A stretch of DNA of 64,000 bases from Shewanella sp. MBTL60-007 (GCF_019654915.1 NZ_BPET01000002.1:1-64000), one strand, 5' to 3'; numbered from the stretch's first letter, positions 1 to 9,652 are shown. Program-made: numbers and translations. Notes: a model not told the origin generated them from the sequence alone.

Positions 1-2
1 AT

Positions 3-2486
3 TCGGTTGCCATTCGACTAAATGAAAGAGATGAGTCCGTACAGCTTGTTTCTAGCGATTTTACAGCCAATAAAGAGCATGAGATTGTTTCATTCATCTT
101 AACTCGGATTCATGAACTATCAAGTATTCGTGATTTACATATTACTTCTCAAGATGTACTGAAAGAACAGTTGTCAAGGCTTCCAGATATTCAAAGGACG
201 CAAGAAGCTATAGTAAGCCAAAAGCCTAAACAGTTAATTCTGTCTCAAGGGGTCTCTGACTCTAAAAGATATGAAGAGTTATTTAGGTCTTACGAGAAAT
301 ATGAAGAAGAGTTAAAAGAAGTAAATCAGAGTATTGATAACCTAAACGAAGTAAAATGCTATATTCCAAGTTACTCAGTTGCAATGAAAGACTTAAACTC
401 AGAGGCTGAATTACAAACTACTTTACACCATAATAAATTAGAGAAAGAAACGGCTTTATCTGGGCTAAAATTATCTGTTGAACAATATAATGAAAACTTA
501 AATACGACTAATAGCAGGAAGCTTAGCTTAGAGTCGCTTCTTAATAGTTGCGGCACTATTTATTCAGATATATCCATCAATCAAGTTACTTTAGCTTTCT
601 TAAATAGTGAACTAGCATCCAAAACTACGACTTTAAATGTAGACCGCGCGGATCATGATAGAGTAAAAGAAGATATATCAAAAATATCAAACTTTAAGGT
701 AGATGCTAAAACTTTACTTACTGACGATACAAGTTTTCTAAAACTTGATTCAGGAATAGTTGATAGATTTCAGGAAATAAGTGGTAGATTAAAAACTTTA
801 GACATAAAAGATAACAATATCCGTCGAACCCAAAGTGCTTTAACTCAGCAAGCAGGGGTAATAGAGCGACTTGTTGCCTTAGGACTAGACTACCTTGGCG
901 AGAATTTGACCAACATTTGCCCTCTCTGCCAAGCTAAACACGGCTCTCCCAAAGATTTAAATTCTGCTATAACAGAGAATGATTTAGTTTCGAGTTTGAT
1001 TAAAGATAATGCATATGATTTGGAGCAATTAAACACACAGAAACGGGAGTTGGAAGGACAACTCAATTTAATATTGACGGATGTTCTTCAGTGTCAGAGG
1101 CAAAGAGTCACTAAACTTCAGCAAAAATTGAATGCTCTAGGGCTGAAAATCTCTGAATTAGAAAATGATGAAAAAACACTTCAACTTCAGATTTCTCAGA
1201 CTCAAAAATACATTGAAGAGTGTAAGGTAAAGGTATGGAGCCTTGAGCAGGATGAGCTTATACGCAGAATTACAGCTGAAATAGCCACTCTTGTAACAAA
1301 TCAAAGTAATACTCTTGAGCTAATTAATACTGCAAACGCCACGATCAATACTATAGCACTAGAGTTACCTAGTATTAATGTTAAGTTACAGAATTCACAG
1401 TTAAAAGTAGCAAATATATCATCACAAGCGCATTACCAAAAAGTAAAAACCTTCTTGGAAAGCAATAATTTGCAATATATTAATTTGATTACGTTTTGCA
1501 CTAATGAACTTGATAGGGACAGTAAAGAACAAATAGAATTGATTAAAAGGAGAGACAAAACTGTCCTTGACTGCAATACCCTTAAGACTAAAATGATGGA
1601 AGCTGGAAATTGGATTGATTTTCCGACTTTGAATAAACAGTATGCAGAGATATCTTTGAATCTTAACAATCTTGAGCACACGGTTAATTCTTTCTATGTC
1701 TCGCTTGAGAGCTCTTTAGGTAAAACAGTATCTAGAAGTGTGGAACTTACTAGAAATACAATTTCTGAATCTATTGATATCGAAGCCCAAAAAAGTAACT
1801 ATTTGTCTTCAAAAATTAGCGACTTTAACCTTCTATTAGCTCAGCTAAAAGCCTTTAAACCATACCTTCAGAGTTTAACTCTAAGAGAAACACTCGTTGA
1901 TGTAGAAAGCAGACTTGCTGAACATCTGAAAGTTGAAGGTATACTGTCTAAAGAACTCGAAACTATACTAGAGAACCTTAGTGAGCGCATCAAAGCCTTC
2001 TTTTATACTGACCTCATTAACTCAATTTATAGTAAGATCGACCCGCACCCTTCTTTTAAGAACGTTGAATTTATAGCTGACTTTGATGATACGGAACGTC
2101 CAAAGTTAAATATTCTTATTACAAACGATAGTGGAGACACTATTTCGCCTAATCTGTTTTTTAGCGCAGCTCAGTTAAATATTTTGAGTCTGAGTGTTTT
2201 TCTAGCAAGAGCTCTTCATGCCAAAGATGATAAGGGAGACCCATTAGATTTGATAATGATTGATGATCCCATCCAGTCAATGGATTCAATAAATGTGTTA
2301 GCCATGATTGATCTTTTGAGAAACGTTTCAGTTAAGTTTGATAAGCAGATTATAATCTCAACTCATGATGAAAACTTCTTTGGATTACTTCAACGAAAAA
2401 TACCTTCAGAGATATTCAATTCAAAATTCATGAGGTTAGAAAGTTTTGGTGTGGTTGCTGAAATGGATTCAAAAGCTATTTTTTAG
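3..2486 (+). CDS. SMC/Rad50-like ATPase, 5' end outside window
   Basis: The reading frame is open from base 3, so the gene starts upstream of the window and only about 828 C-terminal codons are visible. Most of the protein is charged coiled coil. A CPLC motif near base 920 looks like a Rad50/SbcC zinc hook. The C-terminal 120 residues carry the ABC-ATPase half-site: a degenerate signature (FFSAAQ), a Walker B segment (LIMIDDP) with D-loop SMD, and a switch histidine in ISTHDENF. Walker A must lie before the window. The gene is AT-rich compared with the core genes to the right and ends 70 bp from a convergent integrase, so it is probably cargo of an integrated element. SMC-like ATPases of this kind are common in anti-phage and DNA-repair systems. 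Which one this is cannot be told without the missing upstream genes. Confidence 0.75.
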   Translation, partial: SVAIRLNERDESVQLVSSDFTANKEHEIVSFILTRIHELSSIRDLHITSQDVLKEQLSRLPDIQRTQEAIVSQKPKQLILSQGVSDSKRYEELFRSYEKYEEELKEVNQSIDNLNEVKCYIPSYSVAMKDLNSEAELQTTLHHNKLEKETALSGLKLSVEQYNENLNTTNSRKLSLESLLNSCGTIYSDISINQVTLAFLNSELASKTTTLNVDRADHDRVKEDISKISNFKVDAKTLLTDDTSFLKLDSGIVDRFQEISGRLKTLDIKDNNIRRTQSALTQQAGVIERLVALGLDYLGENLTNICPLCQAKHGSPKDLNSAITENDLVSSLIKDNAYDLEQLNTQKRELEGQLNLILTDVLQCQRQRVTKLQQKLNALGLKISELENDEKTLQLQISQTQKYIEECKVKVWSLEQDELIRRITAEIATLVTNQSNTLELINTANATINTIALELPSINVKLQNSQLKVANISSQAHYQKVKTFLESNNLQYINLITFCTNELDRDSKEQIELIKRRDKTVLDCNTLKTKMMEAGNWIDFPTLNKQYAEISLNLNNLEHTVNSFYVSLESSLGKTVSRSVELTRNTISESIDIEAQKSNYLSSKISDFNLLLAQLKAFKPYLQSLTLRETLVDVESRLAEHLKVEGILSKELETILENLSERIKAFFYTDLINSIYSKIDPHPSFKNVEFIADFDDTERPKLNILITNDSGDTISPNLFFSAAQLNILSLSVFLARALHAKDDKGDPLDLIMIDDPIQSMDSINVLAMIDLLRNVSVKFDKQIIISTHDENFFGLLQRKIPSEIFNSKFMRLESFGVVAEMDSKAIF

Positions 2487-2555
2487 AAATGTACCATTTA
2501 AAACAAGAGCAATATCTCTAAGTATTGCTCTTAGATTAAATTCAACATACTCAAA

Positions 2556-3881
2556 TTAATCAAGTGTTAGGTTTAGTTTGAAATTTTTAAACAGCTCTCT
2601 CCTCTCCTCCTCTGAGAGCTGTTCTATCTCCTTCACTAGCTTATCCACCTTCGACTCAACCACATTCAATCCCATAAGCTCTGCGGTGGTAATACCAAGC
2701 TCTGCCCTTACCTGCTCAACATCTAAATGAGCATAGGTGCTGGCAGTAATACTGATATCGCTATGACCTAGCAGTTTACTGGTCATCTGAATGTTACCGC
2801 CGCGCATCACGCTCCAACTGGCAATGGTTCGCCGCAGATCATGAATAGTGACGTTTTGCTCCTTCTCATCACTACGCAGGCCAGCTCTTTCGGTTATGCG
2901 CCACCAAAAGCTGCCCTTACCTGATTTCTCGGTGATGTGACCTGTAAGACTGCGACTAGCAGGGAAAACGTATTTTTCGCCTCGCTCGGCTTGTGCACTT
3001 CGGCGTTTAAGAATATCCATCACCTCAACCGTTAATGGCACTGCATGAGGTCTTTTGGCCTTCATTTTACTGGTTGGAATTATCCAAACACCGCGCTCAT
3101 GATCCACTTCGCGCCACTCCATACTGAATACACAGCTTTTACGTTGACCAGTCAGCAGTAGTAACTTAATCACATCTTGATAGATCTGCTCTTCATGATT
3201 GAGGGCTTCGAGCAGGTTTTTAACTTCAAGCTTGGTAAGCACACGTTCGCGTTTTACATCTGCGAGTTTTTTGATCTTGGTAAAGGGATTGGGTTCTTGT
3301 TCGTTAAACATCGATTTCATTAACGACAGGCATTTATTGCGGATTGGTACCGATTTACTAATGAGGATTTTTTTAAGTAGGTTATTGGCATCGAGTGGGC
3401 TTATATCACCAACTTGCAGCTCGGCAACTCTAGGTTGAAGATGGGCTTTCCAGAGTGACTGAATATCACGTAAGGATTTTGGTCGCCGTTCATTGGTCTT
3501 AACTTTTAACTTAAACTCGACCTCAAACACATCGAAAAGCTCTTGAACCGTCATAGACAACTCGCGTTCTAGTTCGGCTTCTCGCTTTTGTTCACGCTTA
3601 GCCTCGTTAGGATTAACGCCCTCAGAAAGCTCAACTGCAGTTTGTTTTGCTAGCTTTCTGGCGTTCTCAATCGTGAGGTTAGGAAACTCACCAAAAGTAA
3701 CTGAAACGTCCCGTCCTAATCGCTTGCGGCGAAAGCGAAAAAACTTGCTGCCTGAGGGCATTATCTCAAGAATGAGCCCTTTTACAGAGTCTCTTTGGTT
3801 AGCATCTTGAATTCTATACCTTTTTTCAAGAGGCTCTAACTGCTCGAAACAACGTTTTGTGAAACTAATTTCTTTATCCAT
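2556..3881 (-). CDS. P4-type tyrosine site-specific integrase
   Basis: 441 residues, the normal size for P4-like island integrases. The first ~100 residues form the arm-binding DUF4102-type domain (FRFRRKRLGRDVSVTFGEFP region). A core-binding helical domain follows, then the catalytic domain with arginine in LLTGQRKSC, HDLRR as the H-x-x-R box, LGHSDI, and the nucleophilic tyrosine in STYAHLD. The gene reads away from the symporter gene on its right and is convergent with the ATPase on its left, a typical position at the edge of an island. Two TGTGCCGCC repeats lie just upstream of its start. The charged tail after the tyrosine (about 60 residues) is longer than the minimum. It catalyses integration and excision of the element by strand exchange at att sites. 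Confidence 0.9.
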   Translation of the reverse strand: MDKEISFTKRCFEQLEPLEKRYRIQDANQRDSVKGLILEIMPSGSKFFRFRRKRLGRDVSVTFGEFPNLTIENARKLAKQTAVELSEGVNPNEAKREQKREAELERELSMTVQELFDVFEVEFKLKVKTNERRPKSLRDIQSLWKAHLQPRVAELQVGDISPLDANNLLKKILISKSVPIRNKCLSLMKSMFNEQEPNPFTKIKKLADVKRERVLTKLEVKNLLEALNHEEQIYQDVIKLLLLTGQRKSCVFSMEWREVDHERGVWIIPTSKMKAKRPHAVPLTVEVMDILKRRSAQAERGEKYVFPASRSLTGHITEKSGKGSFWWRITERAGLRSDEKEQNVTIHDLRRTIASWSVMRGGNIQMTSKLLGHSDISITASTYAHLDVEQVRAELGITTAELMGLNVVESKVDKLVKEIEQLSEEERRELFKNFKLNLTLD

Positions 3882-3901
3882 AAAGACTTAACCTCGAATC
3901 C

Positions 3902-3926
3902 TGTGCCGCCTATGTGCCGCCATAGG
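3902..3926. repeat. Direct and inverted repeats upstream of the integrase
   Basis: TGTGCCGCC occurs at 3902-3910 and 3913-3921, 11 bp apart. CCTATG (3909-3914) and CATAGG (3921-3926) form a perfect 6-bp inverted repeat with a 6-base loop. The cluster lies 20-45 bp upstream of the integrase start, where integrase arm or core sites and the int promoter are expected. Role as att or operator is inferred. Confidence 0.45.
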
Positions 3927-4194
3927 AGATAGTTTTTATCAATTTACAGTAATTTTCATTAAAGTCAAAAATCAAAATACTCATGTAAGATATTGATAAA
4001 TAAAGATTCGTTAACTTTCGTCAATTTTGGTTAATGTCGCCAATCCTCGCCTGTGGGGAGACCATATACACTTCTTAGTATATGCAACTCATTAGCGTGT
4101 CATTGCCAGTAAAAACCGTTTCACCTCTGTATCCATTTATATTCGCAATATTTCATCCGTGCGATTTTCTCACCAGCTCTGAATCAAATACTGC
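3927..4194. other. Element/chromosome junction region, no gene
   Basis: AT-rich non-coding sequence between the integrase and the 3' end of the symporter gene. No tRNA or tmRNA is recognisable, so the integration target is not obvious. The right boundary of the element probably lies here. Confidence 0.4.
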
Positions 4195-5448
4195 CTAGCT
4201 TCGTTGCCACTTATCGACCACCAGCGCGGCAATAATATCGCCCTCAACGTTGACTGCGGTGCGGAAGGTATCCAGAGGCCTTTCAATAATCAGCAAGATC
4301 GCGATAGCTTCTAGTGGGATCCCTGCTGCCAGTAGAACCAGTTGCATTCCCGACATTGAGCCTGATGGCATGCCAGGTGCGCCGATTGAAGACACCATGG
4401 CCATGATAAAGATCATCACGATGCCTGTTGTGGTCAGATCCACGCCAAACAGTTGAGCTAGAAAAATTGCGGCAACGCCTTCAAACAGGGCTGTGCCGTC
4501 CATGTTCATCACAGAGCCGAGTGGCAACACCATGCTGCTTGTGCTTGGCGAAACGCCAAGCTCCTCGGCACTTTTCATCGACAGTGGTAAGGTTGCCGCA
4601 CTCGATGAAGTGGCAAAGGCCATGGCTAACGGCGCGCTAATCCCTTTGAACAAGGTGATGAATTTTATTCCGGTGAGTAGCTTAGCTAAGCTAGGTAACA
4701 CTATTAAACCGTGCAGCATAGTCAATGCGAAAACCAATAGAGCAAACATTGCTAATTGGCTAAATAAAGCGGTACTGCCTTTAAGGGAAAACTCCAGCAC
4801 AATGGCGAAGATGGCGAGTGGAGACAATTTAATAATACCGCCCACCATAGTGTTGATGCCTTTGTTCAGGCCGGAGATCACCTCAAACAACGGATGCTTT
4901 TCAGGTAGCGCGGTTAATAACGATATCCCCATCATAAAAGAAAACACCACCACCGCCAGTAGGTTTCCGCCCGCGATGGCTGCAACCGGGTTAACGAGCG
5001 CCATATTCAATAGCTTAGTGGCAATCGCACCGCCACTTGCTGCTTGCTCACCGATTAACGTGGCCCCTTCAGCCAACGGGACGGCTTGGGTTAGCGGCTG
5101 CCAAGCTGGCAGTAATAAAGATGCCCCTAACCCCAAAGATACCGCGATCATAGTGGTAAAGGTGTAAAATGCTAATGTGCGCCCGCCTAAGCTTTTAAGC
5201 TTAGCGATTGCGCCTATGTTACTGATCCCCTCGATAAGCGATAGCATCACCATAATGCCGACGACCATCTTCAATAAACCGATATACACGGTTTTACCCA
5301 GCATTAAAAACTGATACCAAGCTTGCTGTTCAACGTCGGTTATAACGATGGTGGGAGCAACAGAGGTTAGCGAGGTAGCCAATAGCCAGGCAGCGCCTGC
5401 AGCCAAGACCAACTGCAGTGGCAAAGAGCCGCGAACTTTATTCCACAT
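4195..5448 (-). CDS. Dicarboxylate/amino acid:cation symporter (DAACS family)
   Basis: 417 residues with about eight hydrophobic segments plus re-entrant loops, matching the SDF/GltPh family. Visible family motifs are the serine-rich stretch ATSSSAATLPLS (first re-entrant loop), NMDGTALFEG (the NMDGT cation/substrate motif) and GAPGMPSGS (second re-entrant loop). It should import a dicarboxylate or an amino acid such as glutamate, aspartate or serine, coupled to Na+ or H+ across the inner membrane. Substrate cannot be decided from these motifs. It stands alone. The methyltransferase gene upstream is on the same strand but 364 bp away. Confidence 0.88.
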   Translation of the reverse strand: MWNKVRGSLPLQLVLAAGAAWLLATSLTSVAPTIVITDVEQQAWYQFLMLGKTVYIGLLKMVVGIMVMLSLIEGISNIGAIAKLKSLGGRTLAFYTFTTMIAVSLGLGASLLLPAWQPLTQAVPLAEGATLIGEQAASGGAIATKLLNMALVNPVAAIAGGNLLAVVVFSFMMGISLLTALPEKHPLFEVISGLNKGINTMVGGIIKLSPLAIFAIVLEFSLKGSTALFSQLAMFALLVFALTMLHGLIVLPSLAKLLTGIKFITLFKGISAPLAMAFATSSSAATLPLSMKSAEELGVSPSTSSMVLPLGSVMNMDGTALFEGVAAIFLAQLFGVDLTTTGIVMIFIMAMVSSIGAPGMPSGSMSGMQLVLLAAGIPLEAIAILLIIERPLDTFRTAVNVEGDIIAALVVDKWQRS

Positions 5449-5812
5449 GAGGCGTTTCCAAATTAACTTAACGGGTTTGGCAGCTACGAGCTAATGCTCT
5501 ATAGCGACGAGAGTTAGGGTTAAACAATTGACGAATAGCTAGTCAATCGCGATTCGATCTTTTGCGTACCTAATAGCTGAGTCTGGGGGGCGGGATTATA
5601 GGGAATAACGATAAATTGATAATTATCTGATTTGGTAATTAACTATTACCTGCTGGTAATAATTAATTTTTGAGGATAGAAGGCACCGAACGTTGGATTA
5701 AATACTTGGTAGCATCAGTATCATTGTTCGGTCACTGGTGTGTTTGATCCAATGATACTGATTTATCATCTAAGCTCTCAACTTCCTATGCTGATTAGTA
5801 GAAGCATCGCAA
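5449..5812. other. Intergenic region with long inverted repeat
   Basis: No coding sequence seen. It holds AT-rich likely promoter sequence for the symporter and the 13-bp inverted repeat listed separately. Confidence 0.5.
5714..5762. repeat. Perfect 13-bp inverted repeat, 23-base loop
   Basis: ATCAGTATCATTG (5714-5726) pairs exactly with CAATGATACTGAT (5750-5762). It lies 50 bp downstream of the methyltransferase stop on the minus strand. There is no T run on either strand, so it is not a clean intrinsic terminator. Confidence 0.6.
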
Positions 5813-6565
5813 TTAGATTTTTACGCAGGCAAATATAGCATTACCTGAGACGCCGTCCCAAGGCATTAGCCTGTCATAATCATGCTCTAAAATATGCACT
5901 TCAAAGTAAGGTTGCAGCAACAATTTAAGCTCGGAAAAACCGACGGCCACCATTGGATGTTCATCTTGCCAAGACTGAGTGACACCCGCTGTGGTTTTTT
6001 CAATACTTAGCTTCAATGCTTGCTTTTCACCGTCTCCCGAGTAATACCAACCTGAGCTAAACACAAACTTACTGTCTTCATGACTCGCGCTATGACTCAC
6101 CACTGAGCTGTTATCTATTCTGCTCTTTTTTACTGCGTTAAAACAGAACATGCCGCCAGGGTTGAGCGCGGCATGAGCACTCCTAATACACTCTTTGAGC
6201 TTTTCTATACCATCACTGTAATGTATTGAGTAGAGAAAACAGGTGATAAGATCTAATGGCTCATCAACCGTAAAGTTAGCCATATCGTGGCAAATGAACT
6301 CGGCTTCAGGACAACGTAGCTTAGCGATATCCAACATCGGCTGATTGATATCGAGACCGCTACTTTGGTAGCCATTTTCAATAAAATATTGAACATGGGG
6401 TCCAGTACCACAAGCCAAGTCTAGATGGCGAATGCCTCTATTACCGAACAGTTGATGCAGGCGACGAATACAGTCACTCTGGGCTCGATAATTAATATCA
6501 GCACACATTAAATCATAATAACCTGATAGGTCGGTGTATAAGGCGTTGGTTTGCGTTGCAAGCAA
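5813..6565 (-). CDS. Class I SAM-dependent methyltransferase
   Basis: 250 residues with a Rossmann methyltransferase core. Motif I is HLDLACGTGPH (about residues 47-57), the acidic residue ending strand 2 is in SGLDINQP, and motif IV is LITCFLYSIHY. The C-terminal half is the variable substrate domain. It transfers a methyl group from SAM to an unknown small molecule or protein. The frame opens with a TTG codon and lacks a strong ribosome-binding site, so the start is uncertain, although the sequence LSGYYDLM just after it is typical for the family N-terminus. The gene is single and has no partner that would reveal its substrate. Confidence 0.75.
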   Translation of the reverse strand: MLATQTNALYTDLSGYYDLMCADINYRAQSDCIRRLHQLFGNRGIRHLDLACGTGPHVQYFIENGYQSSGLDINQPMLDIAKLRCPEAEFICHDMANFTVDEPLDLITCFLYSIHYSDGIEKLKECIRSAHAALNPGGMFCFNAVKKSRIDNSSVVSHSASHEDSKFVFSSGWYYSGDGEKQALKLSIEKTTAGVTQSWQDEHPMVAVGFSELKLLLQPYFEVHILEHDYDRLMPWDGVSGNAIFACVKI

Positions 6566-6843
6566 GGGGGTTTACCGTGAATTTTTTGGGTGGCGCATAC
6601 TATACTAATTGCCGCTATTTGCGAAGCAGATAAATTCATCATTTGAGGATTTCCTGAGCTGGGCAGCTTTATTATCCGACTCACCTTGTGTATCTATTGA
6701 TTATAATTACAAAAACCTTTAGAACGGCGCTTTGTGCCCTTTTCATCCTCCTTAGTTTTATTTCCCAAAAACAAAGCGGGTACGTATAATACCGCTCACG
6801 TTTAATTAGCAGTAAATATTTCGAACACTCTGGAGATCATCGC

Positions 6844-7323
6844 TTGGCACATACTTATATTCCATTTGAACAGTACAAACGTAAATGGATTTTTAATCAT
6901 AAAGATCTTCCGGTTAGTGATGAAGATAAGGCACTGATCCATCCCCTAGATCAGAAGTCATCGATGGAAGTTTGGAATAAGTGGATTAGCAACAAAAGTA
7001 GTCGCACAGAACAGTTTACTAAAGGTGACTGGGCAGCCAAAGACAGTGCGTGGGCGGTAACCGAACATTGGCAAAGCGCTTGGGATAGCGAAGATCCAGC
7101 TCTACCAGAAGGCTTTAGCGAGCACTTCGGTTGGGCCGATGAGGCAAGCGTTTATTTCTGCTACGAAAAATATCAAGTCATTGAGACTCGCTGGGACGTA
7201 TTTGTTCGGAACTGGAAGTGCTTCCTATTCTTCGATGATGGCCCGTTGCTGATCTCACCAAAACAAAAACAAGCCGCGATCTTCCATCAAAGTGGTCAAT
7301 TTCAGCTAGGTTCACGTGGGTAA
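6844..7323 (+). CDS. DUF2947 family protein
   Basis: 159-residue soluble protein rich in Trp, Phe and Tyr (for example KGDWAAKDSAW, WDVFVRNWKCFLFFDDG). It has no signal peptide or membrane segment. I recognise it as the DUF2947 family found in Shewanella and Vibrio, of unknown function. The start is TTG, supported by a GGAG ribosome-binding site 9 bases upstream. It is followed 58 bp later by the chalcone-isomerase-like gene on the same strand, which may be co-transcribed. Confidence 0.7.
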   Translation: MAHTYIPFEQYKRKWIFNHKDLPVSDEDKALIHPLDQKSSMEVWNKWISNKSSRTEQFTKGDWAAKDSAWAVTEHWQSAWDSEDPALPEGFSEHFGWADEASVYFCYEKYQVIETRWDVFVRNWKCFLFFDDGPLLISPKQKQAAIFHQSGQFQLGSRG

Positions 7324-7381
7324 CTCTTACACTGTTTACTAAAGCCAAACGTGAGCTTTTTTCTATTACTATGAGGTTTTT

Positions 7382-7942
7382 ATGAAGTCCCTCTCTACCC
7401 TACTACTCGCTTCAAGCGTCCTGTTATCATCGTCATTACAGGCTAAAGAAGTGTCTGGCGTACAACTTGCCGATTCTGTACAGCTTGAAAATCAAACACT
7501 GCAACTTAATGGCGCAGGTGTGCGCAGTAAGTTCTTTATCGATCTTTATGTTGGTAGCTTATACGTACCAACACACCTAGATACAGCACAGGCTGTTATT
7601 GATGCGCCGAGTGCGGCAGTGCGTCTGAACATCACTTCAGGCATGATCACCGCCGATAAGATGAAAGATGCCATCACCGAAGGCTTTGATGATGCAACTG
7701 ACGGTAATACTGCACCGATTGCTGCAAAAATTGAGCAATTCATGGGGCTATTTAGCGCAGAGATTGTTGAAGGCGATCAATTTACCCTGCTGGCAGATAA
7801 AGCAACGGGTGTCACCGCTTATAAGAACGGCCAAGCACAAGCGACAATTGCAGGTGAAGAGTTCCGTCAAGCACTGCTTAAAATCTGGTTAGGTGCAGAG
7901 CCTGCTCAGGAAAGCTTAAAAGATGCCATGCTTGGCAAGTAA
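7382..7942 (+). CDS. Chalcone isomerase-like periplasmic protein
   Basis: 186 residues beginning with a cleavable signal peptide (hydrophobic residues 5-20, cleavage near LQAKEV). The mature part shows the bacterial chalcone-isomerase-like fold pattern: LNGAGVRSKFFIDLYVGSLYV, then ITADKMKDAITEGFDDA, and FRQALLKIWLGAEPA at the end. Bacterial members lack plant chalcone isomerase activity as far as known, and their role is unclear. An AGGTTTTT stretch precedes the ATG. Confidence 0.78.
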   Translation: MKSLSTLLLASSVLLSSSLQAKEVSGVQLADSVQLENQTLQLNGAGVRSKFFIDLYVGSLYVPTHLDTAQAVIDAPSAAVRLNITSGMITADKMKDAITEGFDDATDGNTAPIAAKIEQFMGLFSAEIVEGDQFTLLADKATGVTAYKNGQAQATIAGEEFRQALLKIWLGAEPAQESLKDAMLGK

Positions 7943-7957
7943 AGCATTAGCCTTTAA

Positions 7958-8857
7958 CTAGAACCTTATCGTCACATCCAGGGCCGCAGCGCCCTGGTTA
8001 TCGATATCCTCAGTTGTGTGTTGTGGATTAAGCTCTAACTCACCATTGAAGAAGTATCCCCCATAGGCGCTAAAACTCACCGACCGCGACATATCCCAAC
8101 CGACTCTAACAAAACCCACCCATTCCTCTATCTCAGCCGTTACCTCGTCATCGGCAATTAAAAAGCGATTTGTACGTTTGGAAGTACCAATGCCCATATT
8201 CCAGTCAGAACTTAACTGATAACTCAGCTCTAGACCGGCCGGCCCACTAAAGCCTGCAGAGAAGGGGTTACCTAAAGATAGTTTATCGGTAATACGCCAA
8301 TTGACGGCAATAAAAGGCACGGTTCTCACCTCATCGATATCGTTAAGGTAGGCCGCACCAAAGCCCAGCATATTGCCGGAATCAAATCGGTACATACCCG
8401 AAAGCACGACACCATAACTCTGCGCGTTACTCGATGATGCCGTATCTGCGTAGGCATATTGCAGCTTAGGAGCGAGAATAAACATCCAGTTTTTATTGGG
8501 CCGGTAAGAAACCGAGAGGCTAGCCCTATAGCGCTCAATCTTTTCCCATGCTTGAGTTGTATTACTTACGGTTGGCGAGCGCCAATCATAATCTAAATTA
8601 TCATATCCAATTCCAGCACCTATCGACCATTGCCTATTAAGGGGCATGCTTGCTTTAGCATCAAACATCCACTGATCACGCTGTAACTCATTGCCCTCAT
8701 CGCCAACGGATGCATTACCTGTCGTTATTCGAGAAACACCTAAACTAAACGGACTCGACCTGTTGGAAGGTTTTGCCTCTGGCTTGGCAATAACATTCGG
8801 CACAATAACCAAACTCGATATAGCAAGGATACTCATAAGCAAAGGCTTTTTCATCAA
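7958..8857 (-). CDS. Outer-membrane beta-barrel protein (DUF6268-like)
   Basis: 299 residues with an N-terminal signal peptide (VIAKPEA cleavage region). Alternating amphipathic strands run to the end, and the chain ends in DVTIRF, the terminal phenylalanine typical of BAM-assembled barrels. Repeated strand-turn patterns such as WSIGAGIGYDNLDYDW and VSFSAYGGYFFNGEL support a barrel of roughly 10-12 strands. The family name DUF6268 is from memory. The function is unknown. It is convergent with the preceding gene and stands alone. Confidence 0.7.
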   Translation of the reverse strand: MMKKPLLMSILAISSLVIVPNVIAKPEAKPSNRSSPFSLGVSRITTGNASVGDEGNELQRDQWMFDAKASMPLNRQWSIGAGIGYDNLDYDWRSPTVSNTTQAWEKIERYRASLSVSYRPNKNWMFILAPKLQYAYADTASSSNAQSYGVVLSGMYRFDSGNMLGFGAAYLNDIDEVRTVPFIAVNWRITDKLSLGNPFSAGFSGPAGLELSYQLSSDWNMGIGTSKRTNRFLIADDEVTAEIEEWVGFVRVGWDMSRSVSFSAYGGYFFNGELELNPQHTTEDIDNQGAAALDVTIRF

Positions 8858-9028
8858 GCTAACTCCATTAGCAAAAGCTATAAATTAATTTTAGTTATCC
8901 CAATCAGTATAAAGATATGCTACCTCAGGTGTTGATTGGTATTTCTTTAGCTTACGTTTAAAAATTTCCTCTGGATCAATCTAGTACATAACAAATCAAA
9001 AAAGAGCCTTTAGCTTGTCTCAATTGCC

Positions 9029-9652
9029 TTAAACCTTATATGCCCGTAAGAACATCTCTACAGTGTCGTTAATATATTGCTCTCGAGTATCGAGAAGATC
9101 GCTGACGTCCAAACCAAGATCGAGTCGCATACGCATCTCTCCGAAAATCATCAAACAAAGTCGCACGGCGCAATGATGTGGGTTTGCGAAGTGATATACA
9201 CCCAGCTCAGACACGCGGGCTAAATAATCTCTCAATAATCCTAAAATATGCTGTGGGCCGGCACTATAAAACAACTCAGAGATCTCAGGATGCGAGTCAG
9301 CTTGGGCGACGCAAGCCTTAAACACAGTTACCGCTTCGGGGCTTGTGATCACCTCTCCAAAATGTTTTGCAAATAGCATCACGCTCTCTTCAGGAAGCGA
9401 GGGATCGGAGAAAACGTCTTGATTAACACCATGAATTAAACACTTGGACTCAATCGATGCCACAAATAGGTCATCTTTACAGCCAAAATGTGAATACACG
9501 GTTTGTTTTGACACCCCAGCTAGTTTTGCCACTTCATCCATACTGGTATTAGGAAAGCCCTGCTCGCAAAATAGCTGTTTTGCAGCCTGTAGGATCTGTT
9601 CACGCTTCTGCTCACTGCGACTCAATACTGGTGAATCCATAACGGGCCCCAC
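9029..9652 (-). CDS. TetR-family repressor of the adjacent RND pump
   Basis: 207 residues. The N-terminal helix-turn-helix reads ILQAAKQLFCEQGF then MDEVAKLAGVSKQTVYSHF (about residues 17-55). The C-terminal ligand domain is variable, as usual. The gene is divergent from the RND efflux genes and separated by 188 bp that hold several TAGACT/AGTCTA palindromes, a classic autoregulated repressor layout. It should repress both itself and the efflux operon until an inducer binds. The first codon may be a few residues later (MDSPVLSRSEQK), and a CGTTATGGATTC context suits that methionine equally well. Confidence 0.88.
   Translation of the reverse strand: MGPVMDSPVLSRSEQKREQILQAAKQLFCEQGFPNTSMDEVAKLAGVSKQTVYSHFGCKDDLFVASIESKCLIHGVNQDVFSDPSLPEESVMLFAKHFGEVITSPEAVTVFKACVAQADSHPEISELFYSAGPQHILGLLRDYLARVSELGVYHFANPHHCAVRLCLMIFGEMRMRLDLGLDVSDLLDTREQYINDTVEMFLRAYKV

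Noticed and set aside
3882..4194. Possible tRNA or tmRNA fragment as integration target
   Set aside because: TCGAATCC near 3893-3900 resembles a T-loop, but no acceptor stem or rest of a tRNA can be built.
4493..5167. 224-codon plus-strand frame
   Set aside because: Antisense to the DAACS symporter; long because of the codon bias of the real gene.
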